NCBI GenBank assembly: GCA_903901915.1
Contig: CAIUSV010000054.1
Coordinates: forward strand, 1-45,652
From: an uncultured Rhodospirillaceae bacterium
GTDB lineage: Bacteria; Pseudomonadota; Alphaproteobacteria; Rhodospirillales; Magnetospirillaceae
Direction: 5' to 3'
DNA length: 45,652 nt
Every line of letters begins with the position of its first letter. The stretch's first letter is position 1. Shown here in pieces: positions 1 through 6,355 of this stretch. The translations under genes were made by a program, and so were the position numbers. Under the pieces are notes generated by a model. That model made no database searches. It had not been told where the DNA came from and saw only the letters and a list, made by a program, of their open reading frames with translations.

Positions 1-140
1 ATCTGGGACAGTTCCTTGATCTCGTCGTCGCCAAGCATCCCGAACAGCTTCGACGAATGCTCCTCGTTCAACGACAGCATGAACATCGCCGCCTTCTGCG
101 GGCCGGTCAGGCTGCGATAGTCTTCCTTCATCCTGGGCAT
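1..140 (-). CDS. fliG: Flagellar motor switch protein FliG, N-terminal fragment (cut by window edge)
   Basis: Only the first ~46 codons lie in the window; the gene continues beyond base 1. The visible protein begins MPRMKEDYRSLTGPQKAAMF and continues with an LSLNEEHSSKLF-type segment and DDEIKEL, which matches the FliG N-terminal domain that docks on the FliF MS-ring. FliG is the rotor protein at the cytoplasmic face of the flagellar motor that sets torque and rotation direction. The ATG at 140 is chosen because an AGGGAGG ribosome-binding site sits about 7 bases upstream; a second in-frame ATG at 131 is less well placed. A TATAAT hexamer lies 38 bases upstream. The assignment rests on recognising the N-terminal sequence only. 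Confidence 0.85.
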   Translation of the reverse strand, partial: MPRMKEDYRSLTGPQKAAMFMLSLNEEHSSKLFGMLGDDEIKELSQ

Positions 141-177
141 GACACGGCCTCCCTAGCCCGGATAGTCACATCCCGCG

Positions 178-183
178 ATTATA
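178..183 (-). promoter_or_regulatory. Candidate -10 element for fliG
   Basis: On the minus strand this is a perfect TATAAT, 38 bases upstream of the fliG start. No good TTGACA-like -35 is seen at the expected distance, so either the promoter relies on the -10 or the match is chance. Confidence 0.3.
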
Positions 184-209
184 CCTCCGTCGCGACGTCG
201 GTGCGACGG

Positions 210-1370
210 TCAGGGCGGCAGGTTATTATAGAAATCGACCAAGGATGGCGCGCTCCGCTTGCGCTCGGCATCGGTGGCCCCCACCGTGTGCATCAGCTTG
301 CGCAGAGCCATGCGGTCGCATTTGGGCAGTTCAAAGAACGCCTTGATCACCACCATATCGCCGGAACGCTTCGGCAATTCGCGGATACAACGGACCAGTC
401 CATCACGAAAAGCACCTTCACGAGCCTGATCGTGGCGGTCCTTGGGGTGATATTCCTGCTGATACAGCAACGACACCTCGCGCCACGCCTCGGCCATGGA
501 TTCGGGTTCCCATCGGATGACCGAATGCAACAGCGGGATATCCCGCTCGCCGGGCGGCGAACAGTTGGCGGCGGCGGCGGCCTCGGCGAATACGGCCCAG
601 GGGTCGTTGTCCTTCTTGTATTTGGCGCCGATCCCCTCGCTGCGATAGGCACTCCAGCGAGAGTCCCAGGTATCGAGAATAGCGTTGGACCGGCCACCCG
701 CCTGGATCATTCCGAGCAGGCGATTGCTGCCGGTGGCATCCCATGTGCGGCTTTTCGCCAGTTCGGTGATTCGCTTGGTCGCCCTGATGTCGGGCAGCAC
801 ATAGCGGCGCAGCATGGTCTCGTAGCAGGCGGCGAAGCCCGGGGTGAGAATGAAGGGCACCGGAATATGGGGACGCAGCGCCTCGTGGTTGGGTCCGACC
901 ACCAAAATCTGAAGGGCGCGCCGGGAATAGCGGGCAAGGGTTTCGTCGAACAACTGCTTGAAGTTGTCGAAGGCGATCGGCCCATCGTCTTCCTCCACCA
1001 CCATGGGCGGTGGCGCCTCGACCACCACTTCGACCGGACTCTTGCGCCTGGCCAGGTACTTCTTGGCGACGTCGAACAGCATCCAACGCTCTTTATCCCG
1101 CGCCTCCTCGGTCCCCGGAGGCAGCAGGGCATTGAATTGCTGGTCGGCCGCGGCACCGAGTTCCTCGACATCGATGGCCGCCACCGCGCGATCCAGAATG
1201 GTGTCGAACACCACCCCCAACTCACGCTCGTTGGCCCAAGAACTGGTCTCGGGATCCGATTGGGTCATGCGTCGAAGCATGAGAATCTGGAGTACCGTCA
1301 ATCCCGAGGTGACGCCCAGAAGCTCGGCAACCTTGCTCTCGAATTTGGCCCTACGATTGGAATCGCTCAT
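210..1370 (-). CDS. Hypothetical protein, 386 aa, upstream of fliG
   Basis: I do not recognise the family. The start is placed at ATG 1370 (MSDSNRRAKFESK), with a GAGGG a few bases upstream; the open frame runs further 5' but that part looks like non-coding translation. The protein appears cytosolic: no signal peptide and no membrane segment. An acidic/proline stretch (VVVEAPPPMVVEEDDGP, around residues 125-145) separates an N-terminal helical part from a larger C-terminal part rich in Trp, Arg and charged residues. No catalytic motif is evident. It ends about 70 bases before fliG on the same strand, so a motility-linked role is possible but only by position. It has a stable frame and codon use like its neighbours, so I believe it is a real gene. 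Confidence 0.7.
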   Translation of the reverse strand: MSDSNRRAKFESKVAELLGVTSGLTVLQILMLRRMTQSDPETSSWANERELGVVFDTILDRAVAAIDVEELGAAADQQFNALLPPGTEEARDKERWMLFDVAKKYLARRKSPVEVVVEAPPPMVVEEDDGPIAFDNFKQLFDETLARYSRRALQILVVGPNHEALRPHIPVPFILTPGFAACYETMLRRYVLPDIRATKRITELAKSRTWDATGSNRLLGMIQAGGRSNAILDTWDSRWSAYRSEGIGAKYKKDNDPWAVFAEAAAAANCSPPGERDIPLLHSVIRWEPESMAEAWREVSLLYQQEYHPKDRHDQAREGAFRDGLVRCIRELPKRSGDMVVIKAFFELPKCDRMALRKLMHTVGATDAERKRSAPSLVDFYNNLPP

Positions 1371-1512
1371 TTTCCCTCGGAAAACCCGCTGACAGTGCGG
1401 CTCGCCGCCCCATGCCCCATAGCATTCCCAGATGATGGCATCGGCAACCGCCCTCGGCAAGACGAACCCTGTCCGATTCCACGGGCGATAGTGCCGCTTC
1501 CGCCGTCGCCGG

Positions 1513-2298
1513 TCAATTCCGCTGGGGCAGCAGGCGCGAAAGCACGAACAATGCCACCGCCGCGACCACGATACTTGGCCCCGACGGCGTATCATAGCGC
1601 CAGCTTCCGGCCAATCCCGCCGCCACCGCCGCCACTCCCGCGGCCGAGGCGAAAACCGCCATCTGCTCGGGGGTGCGGGCAAGGCGGCGAGCCGCCGCCG
1701 CCGGAATCACCAGCATGGCGGTGACCAGCATCACCCCAACCACCTTCATGGCCGCCGCCACCGCCACCGCCACCAGCAGCATGAGCACCAGCCGGGCGCG
1801 CCCGACGTCATGTCCCTCGACCCGGGCCAGATCCTCGTCCACCGCCATGGCCACCAGAGCGCGCCAATGCAGCCGCAGCAGCGCCAGCACTAAGACGGCA
1901 CCGCCCCACACCAGGACGGCATCGGCCCAAGACACCGCAAGGATATCGCCGAACAGCCAGCCCATCAGATCGACCCGCACCCGCTCCATGCCGGAAAGCA
2001 GCACCAGCCCCAGCGCCAGCGCACCGTGGGCGAGAATCCCCAACACTGCATCCGACGACAATCGGCGGTCGGCCTGCAGTCCCGCCAGGATCAGCGCGGC
2101 GGCGACGCAAACCCCCACGACACCGAAGATCGGTGCCGTCCCCAACAGCAGGCCGGCGACGATTCCCAGCAAGGCGGCATGGGCCAGGGCATCGCCGAAA
2201 TAGGCCATGCGCCGCCACACCACGAAGCACCCCAACGGCCCAGCCACCAGCGCCAGCCCGATTCCGGCCGAAACCGCGCGCAAGAGAAATTCATCCAT
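1513..2298 (-). CDS. znuB: Zinc ABC transporter permease ZnuB
   Basis: Inner-membrane subunit of the high-affinity zinc importer ZnuABC. The 261-residue protein is almost wholly hydrophobic, with about eight membrane helices. It carries the family pattern of an early GPLGCFVVWRRMAYFGDALAH segment and later a GVMLVTAMLVIPAAAARRLA segment, typical of ABC-3 (metal) permeases. The start at ATG 2298 (MDEFLLRAV) gives the usual family length and an 8-base overlap with the end of znuC; a longer frame exists upstream inside znuC but adds non-homologous sequence. It is the last gene of zur-znuC-znuB, so it should be repressed by Zur when zinc is plentiful. Confidence 0.93.
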   Translation of the reverse strand: MDEFLLRAVSAGIGLALVAGPLGCFVVWRRMAYFGDALAHAALLGIVAGLLLGTAPIFGVVGVCVAAALILAGLQADRRLSSDAVLGILAHGALALGLVLLSGMERVRVDLMGWLFGDILAVSWADAVLVWGGAVLVLALLRLHWRALVAMAVDEDLARVEGHDVGRARLVLMLLVAVAVAAAMKVVGVMLVTAMLVIPAAAARRLARTPEQMAVFASAAGVAAVAAGLAGSWRYDTPSGPSIVVAAVALFVLSRLLPQRN

Positions 2299-3085
2299 GG
2301 CGGCAGTCCGGCCCATGCTGGTGTCCGTCACCCAGCGGCAGCACACTGCCGTCGGCAAGGTGGCCATGATCGTGGGCATGGGTATAGATGGCCAGACTGC
2401 CGGCTGCCTTCGGCCCGAACAGCGCCAGATATTCGGGATGACGGCCGACCGCCTCGGGATGACCGGCGCAGCAGACGTGACGGTTGAGGCAGACCACGTC
2501 GTCGGTGGCGGCCATCACCACATGCAGATCGTGGGAGACCATCAGAACGCCGACTCCGTCACGATGGGCCAGATTGGCGATCAGGTCATAGATCTCGGCC
2601 TGGGCCGCCATATCGACGCCGCCCACCGGTTCGTCCAGCACCAGCAGACCCGGCCGGCGCAGCACGGCGCGGGCCAGCAACACCCGCTGCAATTCGCCTC
2701 CCGACAGTTCAGCCACCTGCCGGCGCAACACATGGCCGGCCCCCAGTTGTCCCAGCGCCTCGTCCAGACGCCGGGAAGGCACCACCTCGGGCACCGCCAT
2801 GGCCAGAAAGCGGTGTACCGACAGCGGCAGGATGCGTTCGACGTTAAGCCGCTGCGGCACATAGCCGACCACCGCCGGGGCGCGAAACACGCTCCCGGAT
2901 GCGGGGACAACAAGACCCAGCGCCAGCCGCAACAGCGTGGATTTGCCGGCGCCGTTGGGACCGACCACGGTGACGATACGCCCTGACGCCACCGTCAGAT
3001 CGACCCGGTCGAGCACCGTTTGCCCGCCGAACGCCACCGACGCCCCTTCGACGCGCAACAGGATCGGCTTCGCCTCGCTTATCAT
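2291..3085 (-). CDS. znuC: Zinc ABC transporter ATP-binding protein ZnuC
   Basis: Cytoplasmic ATPase that powers ZnuB. Walker A is GPNGAGKST (about residues 40-48), the ABC signature is LSGGELQRV, Walker B is LLVLDEPVGGVD, and the switch His is in LMVSHDLHVV. The C-terminus is His-rich (HAHDHGHLADG and HQHGPDCRHG), as in many zinc-transport ATPases, and may bind metal. The start at ATG 3085 overlaps the zur stop as ATGA, indicating translational coupling; 264 residues is normal. The first residues (MISEAKP) repeat a motif found near the end of Zur, because a 16-base repeat lies at both places. Confidence 0.94.
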   Translation of the reverse strand: MISEAKPILLRVEGASVAFGGQTVLDRVDLTVASGRIVTVVGPNGAGKSTLLRLALGLVVPASGSVFRAPAVVGYVPQRLNVERILPLSVHRFLAMAVPEVVPSRRLDEALGQLGAGHVLRRQVAELSGGELQRVLLARAVLRRPGLLVLDEPVGGVDMAAQAEIYDLIANLAHRDGVGVLMVSHDLHVVMAATDDVVCLNRHVCCAGHPEAVGRHPEYLALFGPKAAGSLAIYTHAHDHGHLADGSVLPLGDGHQHGPDCRHG

Positions 3086-3183
3086 GCGCCGCCCCTCAAG
3101 CGCCGGGCGCCTGCCTCCGCAGGCTTGGCTCCTCCGCGATGCTCCGGGCCGCTCAACGCGGCCGCGCTCGGCTTCGCCTCGCT
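3064..3183 (-). repeat. REP-like structured repeat at the 3' end of zur
   Basis: The 16-base sequence TCGGCTTCGCCTCGCT occurs twice on the plus strand, at 3064-3079 and 3168-3183. Between the copies are two perfect inverted repeats: GCCTGC/GCAGGC at 3109-3124 and GGCCGC/GCGGCC at 3147-3163. In the zur frame this encodes a low-complexity tail (SEAKPSAAALSG, HRGGAKPAEAGARRLRGGA) beyond the conserved Fur-family fold. The combination of direct repeats, hairpins and an Ala/Gly/Arg tail suggests a dispersed palindromic element that entered the gene end. Whether it is repeated elsewhere in the genome cannot be seen here. Confidence 0.5.
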
Positions 3184-3654
3184 CGTTCGACGCAGGCAGC
3201 CGGGACAGAGGCCCTCGACCTCCACCGTCTGGCGCGACACGGTAAAGCCTAACCGGGCGGCGGACTGGGCGATCGCGGCATCGATGGCGTCGTCCGCCAG
3301 TTCCGCCGCCGATCCGCATTCGGCGCACAGCAGGAATTGCCCGGCATGGGCATGCCCCGGCCGCGAGCAGCCGATAAAGGCGTTGAGCAGCGAGATACGA
3401 TGCACCAGGCCATTGGCCACCAGAAAATCAAGGGCGCGGTAGACCGTCGGCGGCGCCGCCGACCGCCCCTCGCGGCCAAGGCTGTCGAGCAGGGCATAGG
3501 CCCCTACCGGCTGGTGGCTTTCCCACACCAGTTCCAGCACCCGGCGGCGGATGTCGGTCAGACGCGCCCCCCGGCGACGGCATTCCGCCTCGGCCGCGTC
3601 GAGGGCGCCGCGCACGCAGGCGCCGTGATCGTGCAGGGGAATTGGAAACGCCAT
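3082..3654 (-). CDS. zur: Zinc uptake regulator Zur (Fur family)
   Basis: Zinc-responsive repressor. Visible are the Fur-family winged helix (LTDIRRRVLELVW, then APPTVYRALDFLVANGLVHRI), the metal-site region FIGCSRPGHAHAGQFLLC, and two CxxC pairs (CAEC and CPGC) that hold the structural zinc. The family fold ends near CPGC; about 35 further low-complexity residues come from a repeat element. I place the start at ATG 3654 (MAFPIPLHD). A GTG at 3663 is also possible but lies only about 9 bases from the -10 hexamer, leaving almost no leader. It is first in zur-znuC-znuB and is divergent from znuA across a candidate Zur operator, so it probably represses itself and the importer. Confidence 0.92.
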   Translation of the reverse strand: MAFPIPLHDHGACVRGALDAAEAECRRRGARLTDIRRRVLELVWESHQPVGAYALLDSLGREGRSAAPPTVYRALDFLVANGLVHRISLLNAFIGCSRPGHAHAGQFLLCAECGSAAELADDAIDAAIAQSAARLGFTVSRQTVEVEGLCPGCLRRTSEAKPSAAALSGPEHRGGAKPAEAGARRLRGGA

Positions 3655-3671
3655 CCTGGACACTCGCGATC

Positions 3672-3689
3672 GATATATTATAACGTATC
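3672..3689. promoter_or_regulatory. Candidate Zur operator between zur and znuA
   Basis: An 18-base AT-rich near-palindrome, GATATATTATAACGTATC, in which 14 of 18 positions are symmetric around TTATAA. It is the only such sequence in an otherwise GC-rich region. It covers a TATAAT (minus strand, 3677-3682) that would serve zur and a TATCAT (plus strand, 3686-3691) that could serve znuA, so bound Zur would block both promoters. Zur boxes of this kind in the zur/znuA divergent region are well established in alphaproteobacteria. Confidence 0.75.
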
Positions 3690-3721
3690 ATACCTAGGCC
3701 ATCATCGCACGGAGCCATCTC

Positions 3722-4651
3722 ATGCGGAAGCCCTTCGTTGCCGCCGCCCTGTGCGGCCTTTTCCTGGCATCCACCGCCCAGGCGGCCGAGCCGCCCGCCA
3801 TCCTGGTCAGCATCAAGCCGCTGCATGGGCTGGTCGCTTCGGTGATGAAGGGAGTGGCGGAACCGGGGCTGATCGTCTCCGGCACCGCCTCGCCCCACGG
3901 CTACGCCTTCAAGCCGTCCGATGCCCGCGCCCTTGAAAAGGCCCGGCTGGTAATCTGGGTCGGCAAGGATTTCGAGACCTGGCTGGAGCGCCCGGTAGGC
4001 AGGGCCAGCGAAAACCTCGCCATGGAGGACATAGCCGGCATGATCCGGCTTCCCACCCGCGAGGGCGGCGCCTGGGAGGCGCATGACCACGGCCACGAGC
4101 ACGAGGATCATCACGATCACGCCGACCATGACGAGATCGACGGCCATCTCTGGCTCGACCCGGACAATGCCGGCCGGCTGGTGGACGCCGTCGCCGCCCG
4201 GCTGGCCGCCATCGACCCCGACCGAGCCGGAACCTATGCCGCCAATGCCGCCGCGACCCGCCGCCGCCTCGCCGAGGTCGATGGTCAACTGGCGGCCCAG
4301 TTGGCGCCGCTGGCCGGCCGGCCCTACGTGGTCTTTCACGATGCCCACCAGTATTTCGAGAAGCGCTACGGCCTGACTCCCGCGGGCGCCGTCACCGTCG
4401 ATCCGGAACGGCCGCCGGGTGCCCGGCGCATGGCCATCCTGCGTGACCGGCTGAAGGCTGCCGGCGCCTCGTGCGTGTTCCGCGAACCCCGCTTCGCCGG
4501 CCCCACCGTCACCGCCCTGGCCGAGGCCGCCGGCGCCCGTATCGCCCAGCTTGATCCCGAAGGCGCCCTTGTCGATCCCGGCCCCGATGCCTACTTCGTG
4601 CTGGTGAAGGGAATCGCCGCCGCCCTGGTTGACTGCCTTTCCGCCCATTGA
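3722..4651 (+). CDS. znuA: Zinc ABC transporter periplasmic binding protein ZnuA
   Basis: Periplasmic receptor that captures zinc and passes it to ZnuBC. The 309-residue protein starts with a signal peptide (MRKPFVAAALCGLFLASTAQA, cleavage after AQA). Next come the cluster A-I fold features IKPLHGLVASVM and ASPHGYAFKPSDA (a metal-binding His), and a His/Asp-rich loop at about residues 121-140 (HDHGHEHEDHHDHADHDE) typical of zinc rather than manganese receptors. HLWLDPDNA and VFHDAHQYF supply the other conserved His residues. The start at ATG 3722 has GGAG 7 bases upstream. It is divergent from zur-znuCB and probably Zur-repressed; hisI and a COG0523 gene follow on the same strand. Confidence 0.95.
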   Translation: MRKPFVAAALCGLFLASTAQAAEPPAILVSIKPLHGLVASVMKGVAEPGLIVSGTASPHGYAFKPSDARALEKARLVIWVGKDFETWLERPVGRASENLAMEDIAGMIRLPTREGGAWEAHDHGHEHEDHHDHADHDEIDGHLWLDPDNAGRLVDAVAARLAAIDPDRAGTYAANAAATRRRLAEVDGQLAAQLAPLAGRPYVVFHDAHQYFEKRYGLTPAGAVTVDPERPPGARRMAILRDRLKAAGASCVFREPRFAGPTVTALAEAAGARIAQLDPEGALVDPGPDAYFVLVKGIAAALVDCLSAH

Positions 4652-4665
4652 GGAATGGTCTATAC

Positions 4666-4680
4666 GGGGGCGTCGCCCCC
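4666..4680 (+). other. Short GC-rich hairpin in the znuA-hisI gap
   Basis: GGGGGC-GTC-GCCCCC forms a perfect 6-bp stem in the 47-base gap between znuA and hisI. No T-run follows, so it is not a typical rho-independent terminator. It could partly protect the upstream mRNA or tune hisI translation; that role is inference. Confidence 0.35.
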
Positions 4681-4698
4681 CCCCTGAAGGTCCCCCCC

Positions 4699-5097
4699 AT
4701 GCCCGCCATCGACCCCGCCGCCGCCCTTGGTCTGCTGAAATTCGATTCCGCCGGACTGATCCCCGCCATCGCCCAGCAGCATGACAGCGGCGAGGTGCTG
4801 ATGATGGCGTGGATGAATCGCGATGCCGTCGCCGAAACCTTGGCCACGGGCCGGGTATGTTACTGGTCGCGGTCGCGCGGCGCCCTGTGGCGCAAGGGCG
4901 AGACCTCGGGCCAGCAGCAGCGGCTGGTCGAGTTCCTGATCGACTGCGACGGCGACACTATCCTGCTCAAGGTCGATCAGGACGGCGTCGCCTGCCATAC
5001 CGGCCGGCGGACCTGTTTCTACACCGCCGCCCGGGCCGAGGGGCTGGCGGTGATCGAAGCGGTGAAGATCAGCCCCGAGGAGTTGTACGGCAAGTGA
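4699..5097 (+). CDS. hisI: Phosphoribosyl-AMP cyclohydrolase HisI
   Basis: Third step of histidine biosynthesis: opens the adenine ring of PR-AMP. The 132-residue single-domain protein has the family core VLMMAWMNRDAVAETL, YWSRSRGALWRKGETSGQ, and the metal site DCDGD...ACHTGRRTCF with all three zinc-ligand cysteines and the Asp residues kept. The start at ATG 4699 (MPAIDPAAA) is chosen because the longer frame overlaps znuA and adds unrelated residues. The gene sits between znuA and a COG0523 GTPase and overlaps the latter by 4 bases (GTGA). That unusual place suggests it may be expressed under zinc limitation; some bacteria carry a Zur-controlled second hisI next to COG0523 genes. Whether it is the only hisI cannot be told here. 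Confidence 0.93.
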   Translation: MPAIDPAAALGLLKFDSAGLIPAIAQQHDSGEVLMMAWMNRDAVAETLATGRVCYWSRSRGALWRKGETSGQQQRLVEFLIDCDGDTILLKVDQDGVACHTGRRTCFYTAARAEGLAVIEAVKISPEELYGK

Positions 5098-6131
5098 GTC
5101 TCATCCCCGTCACCGTCCTCACCGGCTTTCTCGGCAGCGGCAAGACCACCTTGCTCAACCATCTGCTGGCGCAGCCCGGTCTGGCCGATACCGCGGTGCT
5201 GATCAACGAGTTCGGCGCCGTCGGCCTTGACCATCTGCTGGTGCGCTCGGTGGCCGAGGATGTAGTGTTGCTGCAATCGGGCTGCCTGTGCTGCACCGTG
5301 CGCGGCGATCTGGTCGAGGGCATGCGCGAGCTGTTCCTGAAGCGGGTCAAGGGCGAGGTGCCGGAATTCGGCCGGGTGATGATCGAAACCACCGGACTGG
5401 CCGATCCCGCCCCCATCATTCATACCCTGATGACCGATCCGCTGATTTCCAGCCGCTACAAGCTGGACGGCATCGTCGCCACGGTGGACGCCACCTGCGG
5501 TGAACGCACCCTCGACACCCAGCCCGAGGCGATCAAGCAGGCGGCGGTGGCCGACCGGCTGGTGTTGACCAAGACCGACATCGCCGACCCCGTCGCGGTG
5601 GAACTGCTGCGCGCCCGGCTGCGCCGGCTCAATCCCGCCGCCCCGATCGCCGCCGCCGCCATGGGACGGCTTGATCCGGCGGAAATCCTCGACGCCGGCC
5701 TGTTCAAGCCGGGCGAGAAGATCCCCGATGTCGCCCGTTGGCTGAACGAGGAAGCCTACCTGGCCCATCAGAACGCCCACCACGATCATCATCACCACCA
5801 CGACCCCAACCGCCACGATGCCCGTATCCAGGCCTTCGTCTTTACCGCCGTCGAACCGGTGTCGTGGCCGGCGCTGGCCTTCGCCCTGGAACTGATGATC
5901 TCGTCCAGGGGCGAGAACCTGCTGCGCATCAAGGGCATCGTCAACGCCCGCGAATCAGCGGAACCGCTGGCCATTCACGGCGTCCAGCATGTCTTCCATC
6001 CGCCGGCGCCGCTGCCGTGCTGGCCCGACGGCGACCGCCGCACCCGCATCGTCTTCATCACCCGCGACCTCTCGCGCGAGGCGGTGGAAGGGTTGCTGGG
6101 GGGGGTGCTGGAGGCCGGCATCGGACCATAG
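5094..6131 (+). CDS. COG0523 (CobW/ZigA-type) GTPase with His-rich loop
   Basis: G3E-family GTPase, a candidate zinc metallochaperone that hands metal to client proteins when zinc is scarce. Seen: Walker A GFLGSGKTT (residues 10-18), the signature CxCC as CLCC (about 64-67) that binds metal, ETTGLADPAP (switch region), the base-recognition TKTD, and a His-rich stretch HHDHHHHHDPNRH (about 228-242) before the CobW C-terminal domain (RIKGIVN...GVQHVFHPP). The GTG start at 5094 overlaps hisI by 4 bases, with GAGGAG upstream; 345 residues. Its place downstream of znuA favours the zinc subgroup over cobalamin (CobW) or nitrile hydratase types, and no cob genes are present. The substrate is inferred from context. 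Confidence 0.88.
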   Translation: MSLIPVTVLTGFLGSGKTTLLNHLLAQPGLADTAVLINEFGAVGLDHLLVRSVAEDVVLLQSGCLCCTVRGDLVEGMRELFLKRVKGEVPEFGRVMIETTGLADPAPIIHTLMTDPLISSRYKLDGIVATVDATCGERTLDTQPEAIKQAAVADRLVLTKTDIADPVAVELLRARLRRLNPAAPIAAAAMGRLDPAEILDAGLFKPGEKIPDVARWLNEEAYLAHQNAHHDHHHHHDPNRHDARIQAFVFTAVEPVSWPALAFALELMISSRGENLLRIKGIVNARESAEPLAIHGVQHVFHPPAPLPCWPDGDRRTRIVFITRDLSREAVEGLLGGVLEAGIGP

Positions 6132-6163
6132 GCGGGATAGTTTTTAACGCATCTAAATATCAG

Positions 6164-6192
6164 TTGACGCGGCGGGACGATTGGATTAGATT
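6164..6192 (+). promoter_or_regulatory. Strong sigma-70-type promoter in the 6132-6355 gap
   Basis: TTGACG (6164-6169), a 17-base spacer, and TAGATT (6187-6192), preceded by an AT-rich stretch (TTTTTAACGCATCTAAATAT) that could act as an UP element. Transcription would start near 6199. No protein-coding gene follows on this strand; instead a hairpin-rich stretch leads to a terminator. Confidence 0.6.
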
Positions 6193-6198
6193 TATTCC

Positions 6199-6281
6199 AG
6201 ATGTTGGCCTCCCCCGAGGCCAGCCTCCCTCTCAAAGGCAACTCGATATGCCGCCCCGGTCCGCCGCGGGCGGCTTTTTTT
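6199..6281 (+). ncRNA. Candidate small RNA, ~83 nt
   Basis: This lies downstream of the COG0523 gene and is bounded by a good promoter (6164-6192) and a rho-independent terminator (6250-6281). The predicted transcript has hairpin 1, TGGCCTC/GAGGCCA around a CCCC loop (6205-6222). A weaker hairpin 2 follows, GCCT/AGGC around CCCTCTCAA (6223-6239), and then the terminator stem. C-rich, T-containing loops (CCTCCCTCTC) resemble the anti-Shine-Dalgarno loops of several alphaproteobacterial sRNAs, which would pair with GGAGG-type ribosome-binding sites; this is inference from loop sequence. An ATG at 6201 opens a frame that reads through the terminator and is not a credible protein. The same terminator could also end transcription from znuA-hisI-COG0523. 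Confidence 0.5.
6250..6281 (+). terminator. Rho-independent terminator
   Basis: Stem GCCGCCC (6250-6256) with GGGCGGC (6268-6274), an 11-base loop, and a run of seven T (6275-6281). It ends the candidate small RNA and probably also read-through from the COG0523 gene. Confidence 0.85.
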
Positions 6282-6299
6282 GCCCGCGAATACGCCAAC

Positions 6300-6323
6300 G
6301 GCCCCCGGATCGCTCCGGGGGCC
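6300..6323 (-). terminator. Hairpin downstream of prpE
   Basis: Perfect 10-bp inverted repeat GGCCCCCGGA/TCCGGGGGCC around a 4-base loop, 33 bases past the prpE stop. It lacks a T-run on the minus strand, so it is a possible stabilising or weak terminating hairpin rather than a canonical terminator. Confidence 0.45.
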
Positions 6324-6355
6324 GCCGCATGGTCCGATGACCGATCGATGATCGA

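Noticed and set aside
57-1724. Long plus-strand open frame over the fliG start and the 386-residue protein
   Set aside because: Antisense shadow of high-GC coding sequence; composition is Arg/His/Gly-rich with no family resemblance, whereas the minus strand carries a recognisable FliG and a well-started gene.
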